Part shown: one piece after another, positions 1 to 7,641 of the stretch
How positions within the stretch are numbered: the first letter of the stretch is position 1
How the letters are laid out: each line of letters opens with the position of its first letter
Assembly: GCA_964480825.1 (NCBI GenBank)
Contig: CAYZRJ010000001.1
Coordinates: forward strand, 23,754-87,753
Direction of reading: 5' to 3'
DNA length: 64,000 nucleotides
From: CAYZRJ01 sp964480825
GTDB lineage: Bacteria; Patescibacteriota; WWE3; UBA101185; UBA10185
The notes under the pieces: model-generated
Databases searched by the model: none
The model's input: the letters and a program-made list of their open reading frames with translations, nothing else
What the model was told of the DNA's origin: nothing
Made by a program: the position numbers and the translations under genes

Positions 1-482
1 GATAAGATTACCGAAAGCGTTATTGGCTTTGCGTATATTCCTTTTTTTAATATCAACACTACTGAAACCGCGGTTAAAAAATAACTAAGCGACGTCTCAA
101 ATCCACTCGTTGCAAAATCTCTAAAAGCAGAGTTGGTAATTAAAAGTATTACTCCAATCGGGAAAAAAAGTTTATCTTTTTGACGACGACCAAAAAGTAT
201 TATGAATATTGCAAAGGTAGACAAAAGTAGGCCTAAAATTATAGCCATGGGACGCAAGTTAGCAGCAAAAATAACGCGAAAAAACGCCAGTGAAAATACC
301 CAAAGCGGAGAAGTAAAGCCCTCGACGCGCTCACCAATGTTAAAGACCAAACCATACCCATTTACAAAATTGTCAATATATCTAAAAAAAATAAAGGCGT
401 CCTCACCAATCCAAGCTCTAAGCGAAAAGAGATAAAATGCTATGTAACCTGTAAAAACGCATAACAGCCAAAGAATTATCAT
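1..482 (-). CDS. Polytopic membrane glycosyltransferase, GT-C type (C-terminus off the window)
   Basis: This is an open frame running off the left edge, read by translating the reverse strand; about 160 residues are present. The start is the ATG at 482, with an in-frame TAG just upstream at 489-491. The N-terminus is a membrane segment followed by WIGEDAFIFFRYIDN and a GLVFNIGERVEGFTSPLW block. That arrangement (acidic pair in the first periplasmic loop, then N-G-GLVFN-GE-VEG-T-LW) is typical of AftB-like and related GT-C enzymes that use polyprenyl-phosphate sugars. Further hydrophobic helices follow. It lies downstream of the terminator that ends the next gene, so it is probably a separate unit. 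The family assignment is by motif and the donor sugar is unknown. Confidence 0.7.
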   Translation of the reverse strand, partial: MIILWLLCVFTGYIAFYLFSLRAWIGEDAFIFFRYIDNFVNGYGLVFNIGERVEGFTSPLWVFSLAFFRVIFAANLRPMAIILGLLLSTFAIFIILFGRRQKDKLFFPIGVILLITNSAFRDFATSGFETSLSYFLTAVSVVLILKKGIYAKPITLSVIL

Positions 483-521
483 ATGGAACTAATGGTTACA
501 TGCCGTTAGTGATTAGGCAAT

Positions 522-554
522 AAAAAGGAGAATATGCGGATCAACATATTCTCC
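522..554 (-). terminator. Rho-independent terminator overlapping a stop codon
   Basis: A perfect 10-bp inverted repeat (527-536 with 545-554, 8-nt loop) is followed on the minus strand by a five-T run. The upstream arm contains part of the stop codon of the 554-1402 gene. Confidence 0.85.
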
Positions 555-1402
555 TAGCTACGACTTTTCGCTAATTTGAGATTCAAGACGACACCCTTCC
601 AGATTAACAACATCCCCCCAATGAGTGCTCTTGCCAAATACCCAGCTGTGAGTGGCGCGAGCTTTCGGTTGAAATGGGCACCATAAATGATGCCTTTTTC
701 GAGAATGGTTACGTCATTGTGCTTGGCGAGCCAACATATCAGCGCGCGTGCTTCTGTCTGGAAAAGGTGCATGGGCCCCCATTTGGTGGAAATCCATTTT
801 TCGGGCGGACACAACTCAAACATTTTTCTCAACAACGGCGCGCTAAAGGCCTCGAAACCACTTGTAAGGTCAGTGAGACGACTGCCTTGCGGTCCAAGCA
901 TCAACAGGTTCCTGGCAAAGACAGTACCTGCCAGCGAAAGACTAACCCTGTCCCACGGAAAATGATCAGCTCCGCCAAGATCCATCCGTGTAGACATCAC
1001 ACAAAGCATAATTTGTGGATCTGTTTGTAGCTTCGCAACAGACTCACTTAGTAGCCCGCTGACCTCTTCTGCCTCATGCGCGCCACTCGCGTCAATCTCA
1101 AGTACCAAATCTGGCCCCAAATCAAGAGCTAACCGAAACGCCGCAAGGTATAAATCGGCGTTCTTTGTTGATGCTGTGTTGTGAGCAAGAAGGTGGAAAT
1201 TGGGACAGTCTTTTTGCAGATGTTCAAATATCCTCCAATCTGCCCTACCGACAATTTCGATCGACAAGATGACGTGTGTCTCGACATTACCTAACTTATT
1301 TCCCTCTGCAAAAAGCGCACGAACAAATTGTTCGATAAAGTCTTCTGGAGCTCGCCATGCGGTGGGTAACACAGCGCACACCACCAACTTGAATGCTTTC
1401 AT
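554..1402 (-). CDS. GT2-like protein resembling dolichyl-phosphate mannose synthase, altered DxD
   Basis: 282 aa. The layout follows DPM1-like GT2 enzymes: an N-terminal nucleotide-binding half, then LEIDASGAHEAEEV near residues 101-114 where family members usually have E-x-D-A-D-x-S-H-x-P-E, then LTDLTSGFEAF matching the usual D-x-T-SGF-A block, and a C-terminal hydrophobic helix. The second Asp of the metal-binding DxD is replaced (D104-A-S106), so activity is uncertain. The start is set by a strong AAGGAGG seven bases before the ATG. The gene has a visibly higher G+C than flanking glycosyltransferases (about half G/C in sampled lines) and its own terminator. This suggests a transferred, independently expressed gene. 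The GT2 fold is fairly secure; the substrate is not known. Confidence 0.65.
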   Translation of the reverse strand: MKAFKLVVCAVLPTAWRAPEDFIEQFVRALFAEGNKLGNVETHVILSIEIVGRADWRIFEHLQKDCPNFHLLAHNTASTKNADLYLAAFRLALDLGPDLVLEIDASGAHEAEEVSGLLSESVAKLQTDPQIMLCVMSTRMDLGGADHFPWDRVSLSLAGTVFARNLLMLGPQGSRLTDLTSGFEAFSAPLLRKMFELCPPEKWISTKWGPMHLFQTEARALICWLAKHNDVTILEKGIIYGAHFNRKLAPLTAGYLARALIGGMLLIWKGVVLNLKLAKSRS

Positions 1403-1467
1403 TTGAGTACCTCCTTCCTTGTAGTTTGCTTTATATTATCCACAAAAACGTGAAAACTCATAGGACT

Positions 1468-2484
1468 TTACTGGCGCCAACCTGTTCTGTCATATTCGGA
1501 TTTCACGAAAACATTTTTTATAACACCAACACTGTATTCCCAAAGCGTAATCTCGCACGCAAGAATATGAAAAAACCATGCAGAATCTTTTTTACGTGAG
1601 TAACCGATTAGCGACTGCATGATCAACGGAAATAAAGTTATGCAATATAAAATGAATTTTAGATAACTGTAGTAGTTTTTTTTATTCCACGGATAGCTTC
1701 GATTTCCAGCATGTTTGTGGTACAAAAAGTCCTTTAAGCGACGCCTTTGTTTGGTGGCAAATTTTTTAACGTCGGATTCACAATAACTGTGAATAATATC
1801 TTCTTTAACTTTTATAAATTTAACTTCACCGGTTTTATCTAGGGTTTCAGCCAAAATGTCTATATCAAACAGGTAGTCACCTTTTGCGTGTGTTTTCAAG
1901 AAATCGGATCTAAAAATAGTTCCGTTTGCTCCGATTGTGGGAATTCCGGCTTTATTAAAAGTTGCCAAAATATAGCCGCCAAAATCCTGCTCACTATGAG
2001 ATACCTCTGTCCATTTATTCGAAAGTAGGTTTAAACGGTCGTAATTTCCCAAAAAATAAACAAGAGGGTCATTCATACCCATCAAAGCACAATAACGCGT
2101 TATAAACCCATCTGAAGCCCTTAAAGTGTATGCCCAAGGCTCACTTCCTACTGCCTCGGCGTGATCAATAAGTGGTTTTACCATGTTTTGTAACCACAAC
2201 GAATGCGGAAGCTCATTATCAGAGTCTACAAGTGCGACTAAATCACCTGTGGCATGCACTAGAGCGCTCATTTTACCTGCTTCTGCGGTTTTTAGTGGAT
2301 TAAATATGATTGTAGCACCGTACTTTTTGGCTATCTCTAATGTTCGATCGGTAGAACCTCCGTCAGCAATAATTACTTCGATTTTGTCTTTTGGATAATC
2401 TTGAACGGCAATAGAAGCAAGACACGTTTCTAAAACTTTTTGGGCATTGAGAGTTGGTATTAAAAACGAAACCTTTGGCCACAT
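1468..2484 (-). CDS. Family 2 glycosyltransferase with C-terminal membrane segment
   Basis: 338 aa. It begins with the GT2 nucleotide-sugar fold: VSFLIPTLNAQ at the N-terminus, ADGGSTDRTLEIA near 40-52, and the metal-binding VDSDNE at D87-x-D89. A hydrophobic stretch (KFILYCITLFPLIMQSLIG) near 275-295 suggests membrane anchoring after the catalytic domain. The family transfers sugars from nucleotide-sugar donors to lipid or glycan acceptors. It is followed after 65 bases by the diverged GT2-like gene on the same strand. G+C is low like the main glycan cluster. The acceptor cannot be told from sequence. Confidence 0.85.
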   Translation of the reverse strand: MWPKVSFLIPTLNAQKVLETCLASIAVQDYPKDKIEVIIADGGSTDRTLEIAKKYGATIIFNPLKTAEAGKMSALVHATGDLVALVDSDNELPHSLWLQNMVKPLIDHAEAVGSEPWAYTLRASDGFITRYCALMGMNDPLVYFLGNYDRLNLLSNKWTEVSHSEQDFGGYILATFNKAGIPTIGANGTIFRSDFLKTHAKGDYLFDIDILAETLDKTGEVKFIKVKEDIIHSYCESDVKKFATKQRRRLKDFLYHKHAGNRSYPWNKKNYYSYLKFILYCITLFPLIMQSLIGYSRKKDSAWFFHILACEITLWEYSVGVIKNVFVKSEYDRTGWRQ

Positions 2485-2502
2485 AGATCTATAATAGCAA
2501 AG

Positions 2503-2539
2503 AAAAACAGCCCTGAGAAAAATTCCTCATGAGCTGTTT
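2503..2539 (-). terminator. Terminator ending the first small-gene operon
   Basis: The arms AAACAGC and GCTGTTT (2505-2511 / 2533-2539), with an inner TGAG/CTCA pairing, are followed on the minus strand by a T-rich run. A near-identical copy is at 4084-4120. Confidence 0.85.
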
Positions 2540-2554
2540 TAATAACTTACACTA

Positions 2555-3064
2555 CTACTGGATGTTCACGCAGTTTCGAGGCCAAGCTACATCGGGGATC
2601 CACGCTCTTCCGGTTAAAGTTCGCGACGTAACTCTTTCTTCACAAAGCATCCAACCGTACGGAGACAGTTGCCTCAATCCGACAACTTCGACATCGGCGG
2701 GAATCTGGAAATCAAATACACCTGTGTTCATTGAACCGCCCTGAGTTACAAGTTCGCCCTGCAAATTGAAGAAGGCCCCTTCCAACTTATTCTTCATTCT
2801 TGAAAGTTCCACCCCCTCGGGACTCATGCGAACCAAAAGCTCGCTTTCTGTGTCCAAGGTGTAACCCATCGCCTGCATAAGTCCAATTGCTTTCTCCGCG
2901 GTGGAATAGATTTTCAAGTAGGTACTGTGAATGTCTATTTGGCGAAATTTATACCAAGTAGTCATGTACAGCCCGGTCGAAACCTGCATACAGGCGTAAT
3001 ACGTATAACCTTGTCCCTCCTGACCTTTTCGAAGCGGTACGATCCGAAAGAAGTTGTCGTCCAT
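2555..3064 (-). CDS. Small unrecognised protein, family A, copy 1
   Basis: 169 aa, not recognised. It is a soluble-looking protein with no clear membrane segment or signal peptide. It is paralogous over its whole length to the 4136-4639 product: both begin MDD-x-[FL]FR[IV]VP-x-RKGQEG and share GYTYYA-MQV-TGLYMTT, LEGAFF-L-GELVTQ and a C-terminal W-P-NCVNI. The start is fixed by an AAAGGAG site before the ATG. It is the last gene of the C-B1-A1 operon, 16 bases after B1, and a terminator follows its stop. G+C is higher than that of neighbouring glycosyltransferases. Conservation of both copies suggests the product is used, but no function can be assigned. Confidence 0.8.
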   Translation of the reverse strand: MDDNFFRIVPLRKGQEGQGYTYYACMQVSTGLYMTTWYKFRQIDIHSTYLKIYSTAEKAIGLMQAMGYTLDTESELLVRMSPEGVELSRMKNKLEGAFFNLQGELVTQGGSMNTGVFDFQIPADVEVVGLRQLSPYGWMLCEERVTSRTLTGRAWIPDVAWPRNCVNIQ

Positions 3065-3080
3065 TTTTTCTCCTTTGTTA

Positions 3081-3467
3081 TTATTCGGTTCTTGAGTGAT
3101 TGACGATATCTACGATATGTTGACCTTTGATCATACACCACGATCCGGGTAAAAATCTTGGCCAAACTTCGACGGTACGATTTGCCGTTAAACCCATAGA
3201 TATAAGGAGTTTAGCGACTTCATTGCAAAGAAGATCTGCCTTTGCTTCAAGCTTTTCGTCTGGACAGGTATCCAGAAAGACAATGAAGTCTGCCGCGGCG
3301 GGATCTGCATCGATAATATCGCATTTGTTCAGGTTCACAATAACATCCGTGTAAAGAACTTCGGATATATCGCATACCGTAACTTTGAGGAGGCTCCGTA
3401 TTTCTCGAAAACTGACGTAAAGTACATGCTCTACACTCGAGTTTTTTGGTGCAAAGGTAACAATCAT
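3081..3467 (-). CDS. Small unrecognised protein, family B, copy 1
   Basis: 128 aa, not recognised. It is paralogous to 4655-5044 throughout and more distantly to 5183-5572. The conserved core is an N-terminal F-[AS]-P-[KR]-N-x2-V, a central hydrophobic strand (DFIVFLDTCPDE), a helix (EVAKLLISMG) and a C-terminal E-[VI]-x-P-x2-LPG-x-[WF]-C-x-I followed by IV. The start is supported by CAAAGGAG seven bases before the ATG. It is the middle gene of the C-B1-A1 operon. The alternating strand/helix pattern and the invariant LPG-x-aromatic-Cys motif suggest a compact alpha/beta fold. The function is unknown. Confidence 0.8.
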   Translation of the reverse strand: MIVTFAPKNSSVEHVLYVSFREIRSLLKVTVCDISEVLYTDVIVNLNKCDIIDADPAAADFIVFLDTCPDEKLEAKADLLCNEVAKLLISMGLTANRTVEVWPRFLPGSWCMIKGQHIVDIVNHSRTE

Positions 3468-3501
3468 AACTAACTCCTTTGTTTACTTCACGAAACTACG
3501 C

Positions 3502-3987
3502 TTACGGGCAACTGCCGGTTCGGTAGAGATCGAGCGCGGGATCGGTTGAGTCGTAGTCAATACTTGAGTGATCGTTCAACGCTACAAGTGACGCGGCGCG
3601 TGGAGAAAGCTTGCGCTTGAGATCATCCAAACCTCCGTCAAGCAATCGCGAGTACTCTTCTTGTGGCAATCGTACTACAAAAAGAGTATTTACGGCGGCC
3701 GCGGCGTTTATCTTGGGAAGCAAAGTATCCCAATCACCTTGAAACATTGAGGTACTGTCTTTCTCAACAAAAACCAAACTGGCTTTCCATACTCGCCCCT
3801 GGAACATTCCCGTGGGTTCAAGCTTAGTCGCGCTTGACACCCAAGAATCGCCGACAACTGTCAGGGAAAGAGTGGTTCCATCATCCAACCGAACAACATC
3901 GGTAGCCGGGTTAAAAGTATGCCCGTTTGGCACCGACAACTTATAAACGTCAGCGAATCGCCCGGGGTAGGTAAAAAAGATATCCAT
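3502..3987 (-). CDS. Small unrecognised protein, gene C of the duplicated island
   Basis: 161 aa, not recognised. It is the first gene after the consensus promoter at 4030-4057 and has an AAAGGAG site before the ATG. It is present only in unit 1 of the tandem duplication, so it was either inserted there or lost from unit 2. The sequence is soluble, rich in D, S and T, with beta-like segments (residues 1-100) and a helical region with KINAAAAVNTLFVVRL and LDDLKRKLSPRAASL. There are no catalytic motifs that I can name and no signal peptide. G+C is near one half in sampled lines. Confidence 0.75.
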   Translation of the reverse strand: MDIFFTYPGRFADVYKLSVPNGHTFNPATDVVRLDDGTTLSLTVVGDSWVSSATKLEPTGMFQGRVWKASLVFVEKDSTSMFQGDWDTLLPKINAAAAVNTLFVVRLPQEEYSRLLDGGLDDLKRKLSPRAASLVALNDHSSIDYDSTDPALDLYRTGSCP

Positions 3988-4029
3988 TTGTTTTTCTCCT
4001 TTTATTTAGATTTTGGATAAGTTAAACGT

Positions 4030-4057
4030 ATTATAGGGTATTAGCGTGGAAATGCAA
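4030..4057 (-). promoter_or_regulatory. Sigma70-type promoter for the C-B1-A1 operon
   Basis: On the minus strand TTGCAT (4052-4057) and TATAAT (4030-4035) are separated by 16 bases, 43 bases before the gene C start. The same promoter is repeated at 5084-5111. Confidence 0.85.
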
Positions 4058-4083
4058 GTCTGTTTTCTGATAAAGAAATTAAG

Positions 4084-4120
4084 AAAAACAGCCCTGAGAA
4101 AAAATCCTCATGAGCTGTTT
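4084..4120 (-). terminator. Terminator ending the second small-gene operon
   Basis: This is a near-identical copy of the 2503-2539 terminator: AACAGC/GCTGTT arms and an inner TGAG/CTCA helix, with a T-rich minus-strand tail downstream of gene A2. Confidence 0.85.
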
Positions 4121-4135
4121 TAATAACTTACACTA

Positions 4136-4639
4136 CTAATGAATATTCACGCAGTTTTGAGGCCAGACTTTGTTAAATTTCCATGCCCTTCCGGTTAAAG
4201 CGCGGGATTCAGCTTTCTCTTCGCAAAGTACCCAACCTGGCAAGTAAAGTAACCCAACAACCTTGACATCCGCTGGAATGTTGAAAGTAAGTACGCCGTA
4301 GTCTGTCACACCGCTCTGCGTCACAAGTTCTCCCCGCAAGATGAAGAAGGCGCCTTCCAACTTATTGTGGATTCTTGATAGTTCCACGCCGTTGAGGCTC
4401 GTGCGAACCAGAAGTTCGCTTTGTGTGTCCAAGGTATAACCTAACGCTTCGGCGAAACCAACTGCTATATTCACGCTTTCGTGGATCCGCACTGACAGGC
4501 TATAGATGTCTGCTTCGCTAAACTTACGTCGAGTAGTCATGTACAACCCTGTGGCAACCTGCATCACAGCATAATACGTATAACCCCGCCCCTCTTGACC
4601 CTTTCGAAACGGTACAACCCTAAATAATTTGTCGTCCAT
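4136..4639 (-). CDS. Small unrecognised protein, family A, copy 2
   Basis: 167 aa, a paralogue of the 2555-3064 product, with the same opening (MDDKLFRVVPFRKGQEG), GYTYYAVMQVATGLYMTT, LEGAFFILRGELVTQ and final WPQNCVNIH. Substitutions are spread along the whole length while the frame stays intact, which argues that both copies are maintained. An AAAGGAG site precedes the ATG. It lies 15 bases after B2 in a two-gene operon ended by the terminator at 4084-4120. No function can be assigned. Confidence 0.8.
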   Translation of the reverse strand: MDDKLFRVVPFRKGQEGRGYTYYAVMQVATGLYMTTRRKFSEADIYSLSVRIHESVNIAVGFAEALGYTLDTQSELLVRTSLNGVELSRIHNKLEGAFFILRGELVTQSGVTDYGVLTFNIPADVKVVGLLYLPGWVLCEEKAESRALTGRAWKFNKVWPQNCVNIH

Positions 4640-4654
4640 TTTTCTCCTTTGTTA

Positions 4655-5044
4655 TTATTTGGTTCTTGAGTGATTGACGACATCTACGATATGTCGATCT
4701 TTGATCAAACACCACGATCCGGGTAAAAACCTTGGCCAAACTTCGACGGTGCGATTTCCCGTTATACCCATATCTATAAGGAGCTTAGCGACTTCACTGC
4801 AAAGAAAATTTGCCTTTGCTTCAAGATCTTCGTCTGGACAGGTGTCCAAAAAGACGATGAAGTCTGACGCGTCGGGATCTGCGTCAAGAATGTCACATTT
4901 GTTCAGGTTCACAATAACATCCGTGGGAGGATGTTCAGATATTTCACATACTGTTTTCTTGACACGAGAACGTATTTCTCGAAAACTGACGGAAAGCATG
5001 TGCTCAACACGCGAGTTTTTTGGTGCAAAAGTAACAATTGGCAT
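4655..5044 (-). CDS. Small unrecognised protein, family B, copy 2
   Basis: 129 aa, closely related to the 3081-3467 product: shared DVIVNLNKCDI-DADP, FIVFLDTCPDE-LEAKA, VEVWPRFLPGSWC-IK and VVNHSRT end. It carries one extra residue at the N-terminus (MPIVTFAPKN). The promoter at 5084-5111 and an AAAGGAG site precede it. It is the first gene of the B2-A2 operon. The conserved LPG-x-W-C-x-I motif is also present in the diverged 5183-5572 protein. Function unknown. Confidence 0.8.
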   Translation of the reverse strand: MPIVTFAPKNSRVEHMLSVSFREIRSRVKKTVCEISEHPPTDVIVNLNKCDILDADPDASDFIVFLDTCPDEDLEAKANFLCSEVAKLLIDMGITGNRTVEVWPRFLPGSWCLIKDRHIVDVVNHSRTK

Positions 5045-5083
5045 GACTAACTCCTTTTATTTATATTTGAATAAGTTAAACGT

Positions 5084-5111
5084 ATTATAGGGTGTTTATA
5101 GAGGAATGCAA
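5084..5111 (-). promoter_or_regulatory. Sigma70-type promoter for the B2-A2 operon
   Basis: The minus strand has TTGCAT (5106-5111), 16 bases, then TATAAT (5084-5089), with the same flanking ACGTTTAACTTAT as the promoter at 4030-4057. Confidence 0.85.
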
Positions 5112-5138
5112 ATCGGCTTTTGTACTCTAGCACCCAGA

Positions 5139-5175
5139 AAAAACAAAAGCCTCGCATTATAATGAGAGGCTTTTT
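5139..5175 (-). terminator. Terminator after the third small-gene operon
   Basis: The arms AAAAGCCTC (5145-5153) and GAGGCTTTT (5166-5174) flank a loop that contains the palindrome CATTATAATG. A T-rich tail follows on the minus strand. It lies just downstream of the 5183-5572 stop. Confidence 0.85.
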
Positions 5176-5182
5176 ACGAGAG

Positions 5183-5572
5183 TCAAACCCAGACTAAATC
5201 AGAATACACGATCTTGTCTTCCCGAATCGTACAAAACATTCCGGGTAAAGTGCTGGGGTGGATTTCGATAACACAATCCGTGGTCATCCCAATCGAAACT
5301 AGCATTTGAACAATCTGATGATAGATTTCATCCGCCAATTCTCTACCCACCGGACTTCCAATCGAGATATAAATCGCATAATCCACGCCATCTGGAATCG
5401 GTCCGACTTCCGGCTCTCCGATTTCGTGAATACCAACTTCCGTATCATCGAATCGACAACTGAGATACGACAAGAAAATACTTTGAATATTTAAACGCGC
5501 ATTGCTGATTCGTTCTACGAGAAACTCTCGCACTTTCATATTTCTAGGTGAAAACCATACATTATTTTTCAT
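5183..5572 (-). CDS. Small unrecognised protein, diverged family B paralogue
   Basis: 129 aa. Low overall similarity to the two family B proteins, but the same architecture and key residues: FSPRNMKV at the N-terminus (FAPKNSRV in B2), VDYAIYISIGSP for the central strand (DFIVFLDTCP), IVQMLVSIGMT for the helix, and EIHPSTLPGMFCTI followed by IV at the C-terminus (EVWPRFLPGSWCLI in B2). It is a single-gene operon with a consensus promoter, an AAAGGAA site and its own terminator, in the same orientation as the duplicated units. No function is assigned. The homology is inferred by eye. Confidence 0.78.
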   Translation of the reverse strand: MKNNVWFSPRNMKVREFLVERISNARLNIQSIFLSYLSCRFDDTEVGIHEIGEPEVGPIPDGVDYAIYISIGSPVGRELADEIYHQIVQMLVSIGMTTDCVIEIHPSTLPGMFCTIREDKIVYSDLVWV

Positions 5573-5609
5573 GTCTATTCCTTTCGTTTTGATTTAGAGT
5601 ATTAGATTT

Positions 5610-5638
5610 AATATAGGATAAATACAGGAAAAAGGCAA
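5610..5638 (-). promoter_or_regulatory. Sigma70-type promoter for the third small-gene operon
   Basis: The minus strand has TTGCCT (5633-5638), 17 bases, then TATATT (5610-5615), 38 bases before the gene start at 5572. Confidence 0.8.
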
Positions 5639-5651
5639 TCCGGATAAAACT

Positions 5652-7349
5652 TCATTTCCCAATCTTCGCAGAAACGTCGGCCTTCTTTTTTTCGGCCGTT
5701 ATTTTACTATCGATTAAATTTTTAGCAATCTGATTATCCTCTTTTTTAGGCAAGATATGTGTGAATAAACTTTTTATAGCGTTTACCCAAAACTTCGGTG
5801 AGTTTTTATTTACTTTAGTTTGATCTTTATCAAAGTCTAATAAATGACCGACAATCTTCCAACCCGAATACCAAATAAATTTGACGTCATCCCAATTACG
5901 CACACTTGTCAATTTTCGCAACATATACTGCGGTGTAAAAAATGACGCGTAAAGTTCTTGAGTAAGTTCGTACAACCTTTCTTCGGGAAATGGAACTTTC
6001 ATAACGGGGCCGCGCATATCAAAAGCCTCGTAATCGTATTTATCAACTTTTAACCAATCATTTTGAATACATTGTTTGTACAAAGGAGTTCCCGGGTAAG
6101 GAATAACTATTGTTGCCTGCATAGTATCAACGTAACCCGTTTTAAATAATCTTTTAGCTAAAGCGATAGTATTTTTAGCCATTTCTTCTGTCTCCCACGG
6201 GTAGCCGAGCATTACGGTTAAGTGCGGTTCTAGGCCACCCTTTTTTGCCATACGAACCCCCTCTTCTATTTCGTGTACTTGCAAACCTTTGTCCAATTTA
6301 TCCAATGTTTCTTGGTTGGCAGATTCCATACCATACAAAATAAACCTAAAGTTAGCTTTGCCCATCAAATCATAATATTCTTGATTAATTGCGTTTAAAC
6401 GCATGTTGCACCCAAAAACCACTTTTTTGTTATACCCCGATTCGATAAGCAGGTTACAAAACTTTTTAAGCGGAGGTCCGATAAATAAAGTTCCCGCGTC
6501 GTCAAAAATTTCTCGAACTCCGTAATTATCAACAACGTGTTTAACTTCGGCAAACAATCTTTCGGGCGAAAATCTACGATAAGTTCCCATTGGATTTATG
6601 GTATGATCCCAAACACAAAACGTGCATCGGTTCCACCAGCAATCTTTTCCTGAATACATATAAGTTGCCGGAGTGTATTTATAGTTTCCGTTTTCGTATG
6701 CATAATACTCCCAGTGCGTAAGGTCTCGATCAACAAAAGGAAGTTCGTCTAAGTTGTGGGTTTGTTTTAATGGGCCGCTAATCCAATATGCTTTTTCACC
6801 GTTTACTTTAGAATCTTCGTATTTTATAAACTCGCCCAGTGTTACCCTTGCATCGCCGATTCTGCCCCAAATTCCTCCGACAAGTTGCTCCCCTTTACTC
6901 ATAGAATTTGCTAAGTCAGTAAGCATAAAATCATAATCACCGCCGGTAATAATGTAATCAACAGGTGAATTATCCATCGTTTCTTTGGGGTCGTACGTAA
7001 CTTGATCGCCTACTATCGCAATAGCCATTTTAGGAAATTTTTCTTTAAGCTCTTTGATTACACCCCAGTGCAACTTAACAACAGGAGATTTGGTTTCGAT
7101 CATCAGTAAATCGGGCTTTTCAATATCTAGCTGATCCATCCATTGTTGATGGGTCTGTTTAGCACCGATTCCGTCCATCCAAACTACCTCATATCCTTTT
7201 GCTTTAGCCTGCGAGGCCGCGTAAGCCGGCACCATAGGGTAAATATAAGTCGGAGCGTTAAAATACTGAAACTGTCTGTTTTGAGACAACAGCGCGACTC
7301 CCTTGTTTGTTATTATTGGAGGGTAACCTACGGCGATTTTAAAAGTCAT
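5652..7349 (-). CDS. Radical SAM enzyme with N-terminal B12-binding-like domain (BchE-like)
   Basis: 565 aa. The N-terminal ~150 residues form a Rossmann-like cobalamin-binding-type domain (YPMVPAYAASQAKAKGYEVVWMDG, then VDYIITGGDYD). A radical SAM domain follows with its cluster cysteines in GKDCWWNRCTFC (C237, C242, C245), spaced CX4CX2C instead of the usual CX3CX2C. GMESANQETLDKLDKG and VMLGYPWETEEM match the later strands of the SAM barrel. A DxHxxG cobalamin motif is not evident, so B12 use is unproven. It is last in an operon with two GT2 genes and a ferredoxin that could supply electrons. Relatives carry out methylations or cyclisations on lipids, cofactors or glycans; the substrate here is unknown. 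Confidence 0.85.
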   Translation of the reverse strand: MTFKIAVGYPPIITNKGVALLSQNRQFQYFNAPTYIYPMVPAYAASQAKAKGYEVVWMDGIGAKQTHQQWMDQLDIEKPDLLMIETKSPVVKLHWGVIKELKEKFPKMAIAIVGDQVTYDPKETMDNSPVDYIITGGDYDFMLTDLANSMSKGEQLVGGIWGRIGDARVTLGEFIKYEDSKVNGEKAYWISGPLKQTHNLDELPFVDRDLTHWEYYAYENGNYKYTPATYMYSGKDCWWNRCTFCVWDHTINPMGTYRRFSPERLFAEVKHVVDNYGVREIFDDAGTLFIGPPLKKFCNLLIESGYNKKVVFGCNMRLNAINQEYYDLMGKANFRFILYGMESANQETLDKLDKGLQVHEIEEGVRMAKKGGLEPHLTVMLGYPWETEEMAKNTIALAKRLFKTGYVDTMQATIVIPYPGTPLYKQCIQNDWLKVDKYDYEAFDMRGPVMKVPFPEERLYELTQELYASFFTPQYMLRKLTSVRNWDDVKFIWYSGWKIVGHLLDFDKDQTKVNKNSPKFWVNAIKSLFTHILPKKEDNQIAKNLIDSKITAEKKKADVSAKIGK

Positions 7350-7376
7350 AATACATATAGACTACATTAAATATGT

Positions 7377-7640
7377 TCATTTTGCATCCGGGTACAACTG
7401 ATTACCGTTTAGATCTTCGATAATAATAGCGGTAGTCGGACATGACGCGGCCGCTGTAATTATTTCTTGAGCTTCGTCCCACGTTCCTTCTTTTACATAG
7501 GCTATACCCTCGTCATCTAAATCAAAGGTGTTTGGCGCGTGAATAATACAAGTGCCCGCACTTATGCAAAGCGTGTTAATCACTTTAATTTTTACCTTAG
7601 AATTTGGATCTGATGTAAATTCGTTTTGTCCTCTTTTCAT
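7377..7640 (-). CDS. Small ferredoxin with three cluster cysteines
   Basis: 87 aa. A single-cluster ferredoxin: CISAGTC (C25, C31) with Ala at the position that holds the second ligand in [4Fe-4S] proteins, then ASCPTTAI with C67 followed by Pro. Three cysteines point to a [3Fe-4S] cluster, as in the small ferredoxins that serve P450s. The acidic middle (NTFDLDDEG) is typical. It sits two bases after a GT2 gene and 27 bases before the radical SAM gene in the same direction, so it is probably the electron donor for that enzyme. Confidence 0.88.
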   Translation of the reverse strand: MKRGQNEFTSDPNSKVKIKVINTLCISAGTCIIHAPNTFDLDDEGIAYVKEGTWDEAQEIITAAASCPTTAIIIEDLNGNQLYPDAK

Positions 7641-7641
7641 A

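Larger units (their letters stand above)
2503..5111 (-). repeat. Tandem duplication of a promoter/gene B/gene A/terminator unit
   Basis: Two direct copies of the same transcription unit lie head to tail. Unit 1 is terminator 2503-2539, gene A1, gene B1, gene C and promoter 4030-4057. Unit 2 is terminator 4084-4120, gene A2, gene B2 and promoter 5084-5111. The terminators, the gene pairs and the promoter cores (TTGCAT, 16 bases, TATAAT, ACGTTTAACTTAT) all match. Unit 1 alone contains the extra gene C between promoter and gene B. The copies differ by many substitutions, so the duplication is not recent. Confidence 0.9.

Noticed and set aside
674..1030. Plus-strand ORF opposite the GT2-like gene (118 aa)
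   Set aside because: It lies entirely on the antisense strand of a gene with a complete GT2-like fold and a strong site, and has no ribosome site or recognisable motif of its own.
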